Shown here: piece by piece, positions 1-7,695 of the stretch | Layout of the letters: every line of letters begins with the position of its first letter | Position numbering within the stretch: position 1 is the first letter of the stretch | NCBI RefSeq assembly: GCF_030160835.1 | Contig: NZ_BSPC01000087.1 | Span: 1-37,994, forward strand | Direction: 5' to 3' | DNA length: 37,994 nucleotides | Source: Labrys miyagiensis | Lineage (GTDB): Bacteria; Pseudomonadota; Alphaproteobacteria; Rhizobiales; Labraceae | The notes under the pieces: generated by a model | What the model was told of the DNA's origin: nothing | Databases searched by the model: none | What the model saw: only the letters and a program-made list of their open reading frames with translations | Program-made: the position numbers and the translations under genes

Positions 1-48
1 GCCAGAGCAGCAAAAACACCATATCAACGAACTTCGTGACACAGTAGA

Positions 49-110
49 ATGAAGACCGGCATCTTGCCATGGAGGTCGAGGGCATGCCGGTCTGAAGACC
101 GGTACACCGA
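49..110. repeat. REP-like palindromic repeat, family A, copy 1
   Basis: The core ATGCCGGTCTGAAGACCG at 84-101, continuing to ACACCGA at 110, recurs almost unchanged at 7597-7623 and inverted near 7641-7668. An inverted half copy (TGAAGACCGGCAT, 50-62) lies just before it. The element sits about 20 bases beyond the stop codon of the glycosyltransferase gene, the usual place for dispersed REP-type palindromes, which can stabilise 3' ends of transcripts. The family assignment rests only on the copies inside this window. Confidence 0.6.
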
Positions 111-129
111 TTCTGGCAGTCGCCTGGGC

Positions 130-1197
130 TCAGGCCGGCAGCCTTGTGCGCTCGCTTTTCAGCATCACCGGCTTTTCAGGCGCCTCCTCCAGCACCCGCC
201 CCGCCGCCTGCATGATGTTGCCGACGAACTGGCGGGCGCAGGCGTCCCAGGAATAGTTCAACGCCTCGGCCCGGCAATCGGCAGGATCGAGCGACAGGCA
301 GGCCAGCGCCGCCTGGCGCAGGTTCTTGTCCAGCACGCCGGCCTTGGTGCCGCCAATCACGTCGATCGGCCCCGTCACCGGGAAGGCGGCAACCGGCAGG
401 CCGCTCGCCATGGCCTCGAGCAGCACGATGCCGAACGTGTCGGTGAGGCTCGGGAAAACGAAGACATCGGCCGAGGCATAGGCCTGCGCCAGATCCTCGC
501 CGCTCTTCACGCCGGCGAAATGCACCTGGGGATAGCGCGCCCGCAGCATCTCCAGCGCCGGGCCACCGCCCACCACCACTTTGGAGCCCGGCAGGTCGAG
601 ACCGAGAAAGGCCTCGATATTCTTTTCCACCGCCACACGGCCGACATAGAGAAAGATAGGCCCGGGCAGGTCAAAGATGCGCTCGGGGCGCGGACGGAAA
701 AGCTCGGCATTGACCCCGCGCGACCAGCGCATCAGGCGCTTGAACCCCCTGCCCGACAGCTCCCTCTCCAGGGCCGGCGTCGAGACCATGATGCCCGAAC
801 CGGCATTGTGGAAGCTGCGGATCCAGCGATAGCTCCAGTCGAGCGGCACCGGCGCGCGGGCGGCGATATATTCGGGAAAGCGCGTGTGATAGCTGGTGGT
901 GAAGGGGCGCCTGGCCTTGAGGCAGGCGCGCCGTGTCAGGATGCCGACCGGGCCCTCGGTGGCGATATGGATGAAGTCGGGTTTCACCGCCCTGATATGG
1001 CGCTCGATCGCGCCCGGCGGCGGCAGAGCCAGCCTGATCTCCGGATAGGAAGGCATCGGCACCGACCAGAACCTGTCCGGCGCCAGGAAGCTGAACTCCA
1101 CGCCGAGCTTCGTGGCGGCGGCTGCCGTCTGTTCGAGCGAACGCACGACCCCGTTGACTTGGGGCCGCCACGCATCGGTCGCGATCAGAATTTTCAC
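130..1197 (-). CDS. agt: GT4 glycosyltransferase, Agt-type glycolipid synthase
   Basis: A 355-residue GT-B fold glycosyltransferase of family GT4. The N-terminal domain opens with KILIATDAWRPQVNGVVRSL and has the glycine-containing acceptor-site loop. The C-terminal domain carries FLYVGRVAVEKN and the donor-binding stretch DTFGIVLLEAMASGLPV, an EX7E motif with Asp in the first position. It starts at GTG, seven bases after the plcP stop, behind GAGGG, so the two genes form an operon. In Agrobacterium the homologous Agt makes mono-glucosyl and glucuronosyl diacylglycerol from diacylglycerol during phosphate starvation; PlcP supplies that diacylglycerol. The pairing supports the same job at the inner membrane here. 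The sugar donor cannot be read from the sequence. A mannosyltransferase role is the main alternative. Confidence 0.8.
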   Translation of the reverse strand: MKILIATDAWRPQVNGVVRSLEQTAAAATKLGVEFSFLAPDRFWSVPMPSYPEIRLALPPPGAIERHIRAVKPDFIHIATEGPVGILTRRACLKARRPFTTSYHTRFPEYIAARAPVPLDWSYRWIRSFHNAGSGIMVSTPALERELSGRGFKRLMRWSRGVNAELFRPRPERIFDLPGPIFLYVGRVAVEKNIEAFLGLDLPGSKVVVGGGPALEMLRARYPQVHFAGVKSGEDLAQAYASADVFVFPSLTDTFGIVLLEAMASGLPVAAFPVTGPIDVIGGTKAGVLDKNLRQAALACLSLDPADCRAEALNYSWDACARQFVGNIMQAAGRVLEEAPEKPVMLKSERTRLPA

Positions 1198-1204
1198 TGC
1201 GCCC

Positions 1205-2044
1205 TCACGCCGCCCGCTGCGGGATCAGGGCACCGCTCTTGCCGGCATCGCTTTCGTCGCTCGTCCTGGTCTCGGACTTGTTCATCTCGCTCACCATGTC
1301 GCTCCAGCGCACGATCTCGAAGCGGCCGTCGAAATGCTCGATGATGGCGGTGCAGCTTTCCACCCAGTCGCCCGAATTGATGTAGGTGACGCCTTCGAGG
1401 TCGCGCAAAGTGGCGTGATGGATATGGCCGCAGATCACGCCGTCGCAATTGAGGCGCTTGGCTTCCCGGGCCAGTGTTTCCTCGAAATGGCCGATGAAGT
1501 TGACGGCGTTCTTCACCTTGAGCTTGGCCCAGGCCGAGAGCGACCAGTAGGACAGGCCGAGACGGCGGCGGGCGACGTTGAGCCAGGTGTTGACGCCGAG
1601 CGCGGTGACATAGGCCCAGTCACCGAGGAAGGCCAGCCATTTGGCGTGGCGTACCACCACGTCGAAGGCGTCGCCATGCATGACGAGGTAGCGCTTGCCG
1701 TCAGCGGCGACATGCACGGTCTGCTCGATCACCTCTATGCCGCCGAAATGGTGGCCGGGAAAGTCGCGCAGGAATTCGTCGTGGTTGCCGGGTATGTAGA
1801 CCATGCGCGCGCCCTTACGGGCTTTGCGCAACAGCTTCTGCACCACGTCGTTATGGCTCTGCGGCCAATACCAGCCGCTCTTCAACTGCCAGGCATCGAC
1901 GATATCACCGACGAGATAGATCGTCTCCGCATCGTAGACGCGAAGGAAATCGAGCAGCATGCCCGCCTGGCAACCACGCGTCCCCAGATGGACGTCCGAA
2001 ATAAAAAGCGCTCTGTAGCGCGTGCCTTCGCTGTCATTGTCCAT
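1205..2044 (-). CDS. plcP: PlcP-type metallophosphoesterase (phospholipase C)
   Basis: A 279-residue calcineurin-like phosphoesterase with the full metal-site set in order: FISDVHLG (D-x-H), YLVGDIVDAW (G-D-x-x-D), YIPGNHDEF (G-N-H-D), VMHGDAFD and ICGHIHHA (G-H-x-H). This family is often labelled UDP-2,3-diacylglucosamine diphosphatase. However, the RGCQAGMLLDFL and WYWPQSHNDVVQKLLRKARKGAR stretches, and the agt gene directly downstream, match rhizobial PlcP. PlcP hydrolyses phosphatidylcholine to diacylglycerol and phosphocholine under phosphate limitation. I place the start at the ATG at 2044, preceded by GAGGA; an upstream in-frame GTG at 2095 lacks a ribosome site. A weak PHO-box-like sequence lies about 105 bases upstream. 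The substrate call is inference from homology and context. Confidence 0.8.
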   Translation of the reverse strand: MDNDSEGTRYRALFISDVHLGTRGCQAGMLLDFLRVYDAETIYLVGDIVDAWQLKSGWYWPQSHNDVVQKLLRKARKGARMVYIPGNHDEFLRDFPGHHFGGIEVIEQTVHVAADGKRYLVMHGDAFDVVVRHAKWLAFLGDWAYVTALGVNTWLNVARRRLGLSYWSLSAWAKLKVKNAVNFIGHFEETLAREAKRLNCDGVICGHIHHATLRDLEGVTYINSGDWVESCTAIIEHFDGRFEIVRWSDMVSEMNKSETRTSDESDAGKSGALIPQRAA

Positions 2045-2148
2045 GGCACCATCCTCGACTGTGGCCCAATGGCGTGTCGTCAGTCTGGTTTGCACAGGGC
2101 GTAAGCGAAACCGACGGCGCGTCTTTCGCTGTCACAAACACGATTCAG

Positions 2149-2166
2149 TTCATGGTTTTATGACAA
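2149..2166 (-). promoter_or_regulatory. Candidate PHO box upstream of plcP-agt
   Basis: On the minus strand the sequence reads TTGTCATAAAACCATGAA. The first half matches the PhoB half-site CTGTCAT at six of seven positions, the 4-base spacer is A-rich, and the second half is weak (three of seven). Regulation by PhoB is known for plcP in Sinorhizobium, so the site is plausible but not convincing on sequence alone. Confidence 0.3.
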
Positions 2167-2183
2167 TTCCCGGGATTGGCTGC

Positions 2184-3050
2184 TTAGTGAAAGGAAACCC
2201 ACAGCACGACCGCCCCGAGCACGATGCGGTAGAGGGTAAAAGGCCAGGTCGAGAAGCGCTCGAGGATCCGCATCAGGCTCCACAGAGCGGCGAATGAGGA
2301 AATCGTGCCGACCACGAGCCCAACAGCCAAGATGAACCAGCCCTGGCTGTCGAGATGGGCATGGATCAGCGTGGCGACTTCGTGCAGGCCGGCCAGGGCA
2401 ATGGCGGGAATGCCCAGGATGAAGGAGAAACGCGCGGCTTCCTCACGAGTGAAGCTGCGGAACAGCGCAGCGGTCAGCGTCGAGCCAGAGCGGGAAACGC
2501 CGGGAATGAGCGCGCCGACCTGCGCCACGCCCACGATCACGGCATCGCGCAGCCGCATGTCCTCGACCTTGCGCTCATGCCGCGCCACGAGTTCCGCCAC
2601 GGCGAGCAGGGCGCCCATGACGAGGCAGGCGACACCGATCACCGGCAGGCCGCGCAAGGGGCTGTCGCAGCGGTTGAGGATCGGCGAGAGCAGGAGCCCG
2701 GCAATCACGATCGGGATGGTGCCGAGCACCACGCCCACCGCCAGACGGAAGTGATCCGAGGAGAAGTCCCTGGTGCGCACCGCCGTCAGCGTGCCCCCGA
2801 TCATGGCGCGCACATCGGCCCAGAAATACCAGACCACGGCGCTGAGGGCGGCGAGCTGCATGGTGGCGGAGAAGGCCGAGCCCGGGTCCTGCCAGCCGAG
2901 AATCGCCGGCACCAGACGCATATGGGCGGTGGAAGAGATCGGCATCAATTCGGTGATGCCCTGGACCACACCCAGGATCGCCACCTTGGCAGCGCCCAGG
3001 GCGACAAATCCGGTATCCACTCCCTCGGTACATGCGCCACTCATCAGCAT
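2184..3050 (-). CDS. uppP: Undecaprenyl-diphosphatase UppP (BacA family)
   Basis: A polytopic inner-membrane enzyme that removes one phosphate from undecaprenyl diphosphate, recycling the lipid carrier for peptidoglycan and other surface glycans. Both signature motifs are present: GVVQGITELMPISSTAH near the N-terminus and GALIPGVSRSGST in the second half. About seven to eight hydrophobic segments follow the family pattern, and the length is normal. I choose the ATG at 3050, with AGGAG four bases upstream; ATG 3044 is equally usable, and a GTG at 3086 would add residues without family support. It is transcribed with, but about 140 bases downstream of, the plcP start region, so it probably has its own unit. 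Confers bacitracin tolerance in other bacteria when abundant. Confidence 0.93.
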   Translation of the reverse strand: MLMSGACTEGVDTGFVALGAAKVAILGVVQGITELMPISSTAHMRLVPAILGWQDPGSAFSATMQLAALSAVVWYFWADVRAMIGGTLTAVRTRDFSSDHFRLAVGVVLGTIPIVIAGLLLSPILNRCDSPLRGLPVIGVACLVMGALLAVAELVARHERKVEDMRLRDAVIVGVAQVGALIPGVSRSGSTLTAALFRSFTREEAARFSFILGIPAIALAGLHEVATLIHAHLDSQGWFILAVGLVVGTISSFAALWSLMRILERFSTWPFTLYRIVLGAVVLWVSFH

Positions 3051-3253
3051 CCTGCTCCTGCTACCCGCGATTTTGTTGCGCTGCACACAGACCGTGCAAT
3101 CAAGGCGGCTTTGGGGCAGCAGAATTAGATGTCCCTTAGAAAAGCATCGAAATGATAAAGATTAAATCGAACAAAGCTTTTCGAAGTGCCCTTGCAGCCC
3201 TTCCCCACCACCCCCAATTGCTCCGGTGCTGGGTTGCAACATAGGAGAGGATA

Positions 3254-3685
3254 ATGACCTCTTGTTCTACGCGTGGCCGTTGGCATCCGCTGCATGTCGT
3301 TGCGGTGATCGCCGGCTTTATGATCTGGTGGCCGCTTGGCCTGGCGGCGCTGGCCTACTTCATCTGGGGCGATCGCTTCCCCAGGGAGAAGGTGCGTGAC
3401 GGATTCGAACGGGCCAAGGCGGAGTTCACCGGTTTCGGCCGCGACTACCGTGGCTATGGCTTTGCCGGCCAGGGCTGGTCCGGCACGGGCAATGCCGCTT
3501 TCGACGACTATCGCCGCGAGACACTGCGTCGCCTCGAAGAGGAACGCCGCCGTATCGAGGAAGAGGGCCGCGCCTTTGCCGAATTCGTCGCGAACCTGCG
3601 TCGCGCCCGCGACAAGGAGGAGTTCGACCGTTTCATGGCCGAGCGCAATGCCTCCCGCAACAATGGCGAGGGCCCGAACGTCTAA
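3254..3685 (+). CDS. DUF2852 membrane protein
   Basis: A 143-residue protein of the alphaproteobacterial DUF2852 family. Residues about 10-38 form a hydrophobic segment with a WHPLHV...WWPLGLAALAYFIWG pattern typical of the family. After it comes a charged region, then a long glutamate/arginine-rich helix (about residues 85-125, RRETLRRLEEERRRIEEE) that should form a coiled coil. The ATG is preceded by AGGAGAGGATA, a good ribosome site. No function is established for the family; the layout suggests a single-pass inner-membrane protein with a cytoplasmic coiled coil. It converges on the fadL-like gene, with a shared terminator between them. Confidence 0.85.
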   Translation: MTSCSTRGRWHPLHVVAVIAGFMIWWPLGLAALAYFIWGDRFPREKVRDGFERAKAEFTGFGRDYRGYGFAGQGWSGTGNAAFDDYRRETLRRLEEERRRIEEEGRAFAEFVANLRRARDKEEFDRFMAERNASRNNGEGPNV

Positions 3686-3715
3686 AAACCGCGCCAATGG
3701 TTCATCGCGTAAAAA

Positions 3716-3746
3716 GCCCGCGCAGCTACCGCTGCGCGGGCAAATT
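3716..3746. terminator. Bidirectional rho-independent terminator
   Basis: An 11-bp perfect stem, GCCCGCGCAGC with loop TACC, is flanked by AAAAA on the left and AAATTTTT on the right. It lies between the convergent DUF2852 and FadL-type genes and can serve both strands. Confidence 0.85.
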
Positions 3747-3771
3747 TTTGGGAGGAAGAAACGCTTCGGTC

Positions 3772-5088
3772 TTATGGTTTCACAACAGCTTCCGGCATTT
3801 TTTGAACGGCGTCGCTGCCGAACTTGTAGCGGAAGCCCAGCGAGACGATGTCGACATGTGCCTTGACCTTGGCCGAGAAGGGGACCGTGACAGCAGGAGC
3901 CAAAGGATTGACGGATACGAGCTGCCTGACTTTTCCGTCCGGAACGAAGCCATGACTGTAGGCAAGGTCAACGGAAATATGGTCGTTGAAGGCATAGGAT
4001 GCGCCTCCCGACACCCAGAAGCGGTTTCCGTCGGGAATAGAGGTGGATCGATTGCTATCATCCACCGGCGCGATTTCGTAGGCGATGCCACCCCGCAGGG
4101 TGAGCGCATCATCCCAGCGATATTCCGCGCCCACCGCCATATCCCATCCGTCCCGATAGTGGAAATTGAGCGTGGCGGGGGTAGTGCCAGCAAGCGGGCC
4201 GCCGGTCGCCCGGAAAGGCACGGTCTGGACGCGACTCCAGTTTCGCCATTCCAGAGAGGCTAGGGCCGTCCATTGCGGCGTGAGTACCTGGCTGAAGCCG
4301 ATGGTCGCCATCTCGGGAAGCGTGACCTTGCCTTCAACAGGCGTGGTCGCGCCCCCTGCAACGAGATGGCCCCCAAGCGTCAGAGAAACCGGTGACCGGT
4401 AGCCTAGCGCGATTTCACCACCCTGCCAGGGCTTGATGGTCGCACCGACCGTAAAGCCTACGCCCCAATCGTCAAGGTCCTCCAAAGTGCCAGCTTGGAA
4501 GCCAGGAACCGTACCTAAAATATCGCGCGAGAAACGCGCCTTGGCATAAAGGATCGACGGGCCAGCCGCGATGCTCAACCAGTCATTGAAACGATAGCCG
4601 ACCACAATGTCGGTGTTGACTGCCATGGCCTTGGAGGTCTCGGCAATTCCCGACCCCTTCCATAAACGCTCCGGTTTGGTCGCCAGCCCGTAGGGCGTCG
4701 TTATCGCCACACCGACGACCCAGTCGGAATTGATGCGATAGGCGCCATAGGAAGCGGCGGAGGGGCCGTCGATGCCGACATTACCGGAATTGTTGCTGCC
4801 AGAGAGGAAAGGAAAAGTTCCCGGTTCCGCTCTCATCGACCCATAGGGCACGATGAGCGAATAGTTCGAGCTCCATTCCAGGCCCGTGGCGGAATTAATG
4901 GCTGCCGGGTTCCAGAACATGCCGGACAGGCCGTAGCTGTCGGTGCCTGCACCGGCAAAGGACATGCCGGCACCGATGGTCGATTGTTCGCGAAGCGCAA
5001 AGCCACCGGCGAGTGCCGTAGAACTGCTCAATGCCGCAAGGGACGATGCAGCAATGACGGCGATATAGGTATGCTTCTTACCAGACAC
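3772..5088 (-). CDS. OmpP1/FadL-family outer-membrane transporter
   Basis: A 14-strand beta-barrel protein of the OmpP1/FadL/TodX family, which carries hydrophobic substrates (long-chain fatty acids, aromatics) across the outer membrane. Evidence: a signal peptide ending STALA before GGFALREQSTIGAG; the family hallmark SYGLSGMFWNPAAI; alternating amphipathic strands to the end; and a C-terminal strand VSLGFRYKFGSDA. The start is uncertain. GTG 5088 gives a standard 27-residue signal peptide behind GGGGGA; ATG 5139 would add a basic 17-residue extension. A plus-strand gene for an FAH-family enzyme lies divergently beyond a 300-base intergenic region, so uptake of a hydrophobic or aromatic substrate with intracellular ring-product hydrolysis is possible, but this is only a guess. 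Confidence 0.88.
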   Translation of the reverse strand: MSGKKHTYIAVIAASSLAALSSSTALAGGFALREQSTIGAGMSFAGAGTDSYGLSGMFWNPAAINSATGLEWSSNYSLIVPYGSMRAEPGTFPFLSGSNNSGNVGIDGPSAASYGAYRINSDWVVGVAITTPYGLATKPERLWKGSGIAETSKAMAVNTDIVVGYRFNDWLSIAAGPSILYAKARFSRDILGTVPGFQAGTLEDLDDWGVGFTVGATIKPWQGGEIALGYRSPVSLTLGGHLVAGGATTPVEGKVTLPEMATIGFSQVLTPQWTALASLEWRNWSRVQTVPFRATGGPLAGTTPATLNFHYRDGWDMAVGAEYRWDDALTLRGGIAYEIAPVDDSNRSTSIPDGNRFWVSGGASYAFNDHISVDLAYSHGFVPDGKVRQLVSVNPLAPAVTVPFSAKVKAHVDIVSLGFRYKFGSDAVQKMPEAVVKP

Positions 5089-5230
5089 TTTATATTTCCC
5101 CCGGACGGCGCCTCTCCAATTTCGTAAAGGTCGCTGCATTATTCTCTGAATCACCCCTGCCGGGAGATTTCTGTTGCATCCTCGCTCAATTGTGGCGGGG
5201 GGCCAATATGCTTGTGGCGAGAATGTGTCG

Positions 5231-5259
5231 TTTCGTAAGCAGGCGTGACATTTTCGTAA
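5231..5259. promoter_or_regulatory. Tandem TTTCGTAA motifs in divergent intergenic region
   Basis: The stretch 5140-5445 between the FadL-type gene and the FAH-family gene contains no ORF. TTTCGTAA occurs at 5231-5238 and 5252-5259, 21 bases (two helical turns) apart, and a third time at 5120-5127 near the fadL start. The phasing suggests binding of a regulator on one DNA face. A small hairpin CAGCCC-TGAA-GGGCTG lies in the FAH leader at 5403-5418. No factor can be named. Confidence 0.35.
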
Positions 5260-5445
5260 CGCCTCGGGTTCGCGTGGTCGTTATCTCAATTTCTCAGACA
5301 ATACTTGCGGGCCGCCCCCACGATCGGGCATGATCCGCCCGGCCGAGCGAAGGGCGGCAACTCGCCCGAACGCCCCTGGTTCATTCGTCAATGATTGCAT
5401 AGACAGCCCTGAAGGGCTGCATTTCTCGCCCAAAGGACCCCCATT

Positions 5446-6294
5446 ATGAAGTTGGTACGATATGGCCAGCCAGGCTCGGAAAAGCCCGGCCTGATCGATG
5501 CGGATGGCAAGATTCGCGATTTGTCGGCCCATATTGCCGATCTGAAGGGTGACGCTTTGTCCCCCGCCTCCCTGGCCAAGATCGCCGCTCTCTCCCCCGA
5601 TTCGCTGCCGAAAGTGACGGGTAATCCACGCCTTGGCTCCTGCGTGGCCCAGCCGGGCAATTTCATCGCCGTCGGCCTGAACTATGCCGATCACGCCGCC
5701 GAAAGCGGCCTGCCGATCCCCCGCGAGCCCGTGCTCTTCAACAAGGCGCCCTCCTGCATGGTCGGCCCCCATGACAACGTCGTCATCCCGCGCGGTTCGA
5801 AGAAAACGGACTGGGAAGTCGAGCTCGCTATCGTCATCGGCAAGCGCGCCTCCTATGTCGAGGAAAAGGACGCTCTCTCCTATGTCGCCGGCTATGCCGT
5901 CTGCAATGACGTCTCGGAGCGTGCCTATCAGACCGAAGGGACGGGCCAGTGGATGAAGGGCAAGGGCTGCCCCACATTCGGCCCCCTCGGCCCCTGGCTA
6001 GTGACGCCCGACGAAGTCGGCGACGTGCAGAACCTCGACATGTGGCTCGATGTCGACGACAAGCGCATGCAGACCGGCTCGACCAAGACCATGATCTTCG
6101 GCGTTGCCCATATCGTGCACTACATCTCGCAATTCATGATCATGGAAGCCGGTGACGTCATCACCACCGGTACGCCGCCCGGCGTCGGCATGGGCATGAA
6201 GCCGCCGCGTTACCTGGAACCCGGCAATGTCGTGACGCTCGGCATCGACAAGCTCGGCACCCAGAAGCAGACCTTCGTCGCCTGGAGCGCCTGA
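5446..6294 (+). CDS. Fumarylacetoacetate hydrolase family enzyme
   Basis: A 282-residue member of the FAH fold superfamily. The N-terminal small domain (MKLVRYG...PGLIDADGKIRDLS) is followed by the catalytic domain from about residue 72 (NFIAVGLNYADHAAES). Metal-binding acids are visible in the WEVELAIVIGK stretch (E-x-E) and in NDVSERAYQ. KGCPTFGPLGPWLV and DVITTGTPPGVGMGMKPP are strongly conserved in this subgroup. Relatives include 2,4-diketo-3-deoxy-L-fuconate and L-rhamnonate hydrolases, 2-hydroxyhepta-2,4-diene-1,7-dioate isomerase and proteins labelled ureidoglycolate lyase. The sequence does not settle which reaction is used. The gene stands alone on the plus strand; no sugar-acid or aromatic pathway gene adjoins it. 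Confidence 0.88.
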   Translation: MKLVRYGQPGSEKPGLIDADGKIRDLSAHIADLKGDALSPASLAKIAALSPDSLPKVTGNPRLGSCVAQPGNFIAVGLNYADHAAESGLPIPREPVLFNKAPSCMVGPHDNVVIPRGSKKTDWEVELAIVIGKRASYVEEKDALSYVAGYAVCNDVSERAYQTEGTGQWMKGKGCPTFGPLGPWLVTPDEVGDVQNLDMWLDVDDKRMQTGSTKTMIFGVAHIVHYISQFMIMEAGDVITTGTPPGVGMGMKPPRYLEPGNVVTLGIDKLGTQKQTFVAWSA

Positions 6295-6307
6295 TCGAGG
6301 CTTGCGG

Positions 6308-6336
6308 TACCGGATCTGGCCAAGCTGGATCCGGTA
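6308..6336. terminator. Stem-loop after the FAH-family gene
   Basis: A perfect 9-bp stem, TACCGGATC paired with GATCCGGTA, with an 11-base loop begins 13 bases after the stop codon. There is no T-run after it, so termination would be weak or factor-assisted. Confidence 0.3.
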
Positions 6337-6430
6337 GCGCGCCTGTCACGATCATGGATGTAGTAAAAACGCCATAAAGCCTCGCGAGGATCCGCCCGCT
6401 GACTGCGGCGGCAGGTTGCGAGAGGTCTCC

Positions 6431-7531
6431 ATGAAATTCTTGGACTTTCCCCGTCGCAGCTTTCTCAAGTCGGGGCTGTTGGTAGGATTGGGCCTGTCGT
6501 CTGGAACGGGACAAGCCATGACTGCATTGCCTGCCATTCCTGTCTTCGACGCCCGTGAGGGCGGCCCCGTTGCCCATGCCAGGGTGCGGGTGCCCACCAT
6601 GCGCGCCCTTCTGCAATCCTGCCTCTCGTCCCTGCCCTCTGTCGCCCAATGGGGTGTCGCCGGGCTCGATGCCGCCGCCCACAAATGGCTGGTCGCAAGC
6701 GGCTCGGCCTATGTCGGCGAGATGGACGCGATCGCCGCCCTGCTCCCGGAGAAAGGGGTCTATCTCCTCAATGCTGCCTATGAATGGGGCTGCACCACCC
6801 TCGCCGCCCCGGCGCCGGATCAGCGCAGTGCGCGTCTCCTCAGAACGCTGGACTGGAATTTCGACGGCCTCGGCCGCCATGTCGAGGTGGTGCGGCAACA
6901 GGGCGTGGCAGGCGAGTACTGGAACGTGACCTGGCCAGGGGCGGTCGGCGCGCTGACCGCCATGGCGCCCGGACGGTTCGCTGCCTCGATCAACAAGGGC
7001 CCAACGCCCGACGCCGGCGACAAGGCGCCCGGCGCTCCAAATCTCGCCGCGCTCAGGACCGGCCTGCTGCCCTCGATGCATCTGCTGCGGCATGTCTTCG
7101 AAACCGCGCCTGATTATGCGGCTGCCCGCGTGCTGCTCGAGCGTACGGCAATCGCGGCCGACACGATCTTCACGCTTGTCGGCCTCGAACCCGACGAAAC
7201 CTGCGTCATCGAGCGCAAGCCGGACGACTATGTGACGCATCAGGGCGTGAGCGTCGCCGCCAATACCTGGAACTACGGACTCTGGGCCAAGCACTGGGGC
7301 GAGGGCGAGGAAACGCAGAGCGACAGCGCCGCCCGCCGCGCCACCATCGCTCCCTATGCCGGCCGGTCGATGGCCCCCTTTGCCTGGGTCGAACCGCCCC
7401 TGCGCAACGAGATCACGCGCATCGCCGTCGAGGCCAATCCGAAGCTCGGAAATCTGTGGGTACGGGGGTACGAAGCGACAGCCGACCGGGAGGACTCGGT
7501 TCAGGTGACGGCGGATCTGGAGATCGCGTGA
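6431..7531 (+). CDS. Acid-ceramidase/NAAA-like Ntn hydrolase, Tat-exported
   Basis: A 366-residue protein related to the cysteine N-terminal-nucleophile hydrolases (acid ceramidase, N-acylethanolamine acid amidase, conjugated bile acid hydrolases). The match rests on AYEWGCTTLAA, where Cys121 would become the N-terminal nucleophile after self-cleavage, then LLRTLDWNFDG (the R-x-L-D-W active-site segment) and the downstream WPGAVGALTAMAPGRFAASIN. The N-terminus PRRSFLKSGLLVGLG fits a twin-arginine signal (RRxFLK), so export is likely. ATG 6431 is preceded by GAGAGG and starts directly before the Tat motif. It would hydrolyse an amide bond of a lipid-like or other N-acyl substrate in the periplasm. 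The family call is from motif recognition only and the substrate is unknown. Confidence 0.6.
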   Translation: MKFLDFPRRSFLKSGLLVGLGLSSGTGQAMTALPAIPVFDAREGGPVAHARVRVPTMRALLQSCLSSLPSVAQWGVAGLDAAAHKWLVASGSAYVGEMDAIAALLPEKGVYLLNAAYEWGCTTLAAPAPDQRSARLLRTLDWNFDGLGRHVEVVRQQGVAGEYWNVTWPGAVGALTAMAPGRFAASINKGPTPDAGDKAPGAPNLAALRTGLLPSMHLLRHVFETAPDYAAARVLLERTAIAADTIFTLVGLEPDETCVIERKPDDYVTHQGVSVAANTWNYGLWAKHWGEGEETQSDSAARRATIAPYAGRSMAPFAWVEPPLRNEITRIAVEANPKLGNLWVRGYEATADREDSVQVTADLEIA

Positions 7532-7590
7532 GAGAACCGTTGCCCTGGGCCGGCTGGTATGACGGTGGGGTGTCATTCGGCAGGGCCGGA

Positions 7591-7668
7591 GTTTCCATGC
7601 CGGTCTGAAGACCGACACACCGAAACGCGGCGCCCCTGGTATGCCGGTCTTCAGACCGGCATGGAAAC
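7591..7668. repeat. REP-like inverted repeat, family A, copies 2 and 3
   Basis: Arms at 7591-7614 and 7645-7668 are perfect 24-base inverted complements separated by 30 bases. Each arm contains the family A core ATGCCGGTCTGAAGACCG, also found at 84-101. The paired arrangement resembles the head-to-head units of bacterial interspersed mosaic elements. It lies between two convergent genes and may end transcription on both strands. Confidence 0.7.
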
Positions 7669-7695
7669 GAGGCATCTCCCAGAAAAAGCTCTTCC

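Noticed and set aside
49-1344. 431-codon plus-strand frame over the glycosyltransferase gene
   Set aside because: It is antisense to a clear GT4 gene; composition is arginine/histidine/glycine-rich with no domain, as expected for shadow frames in high-GC DNA.
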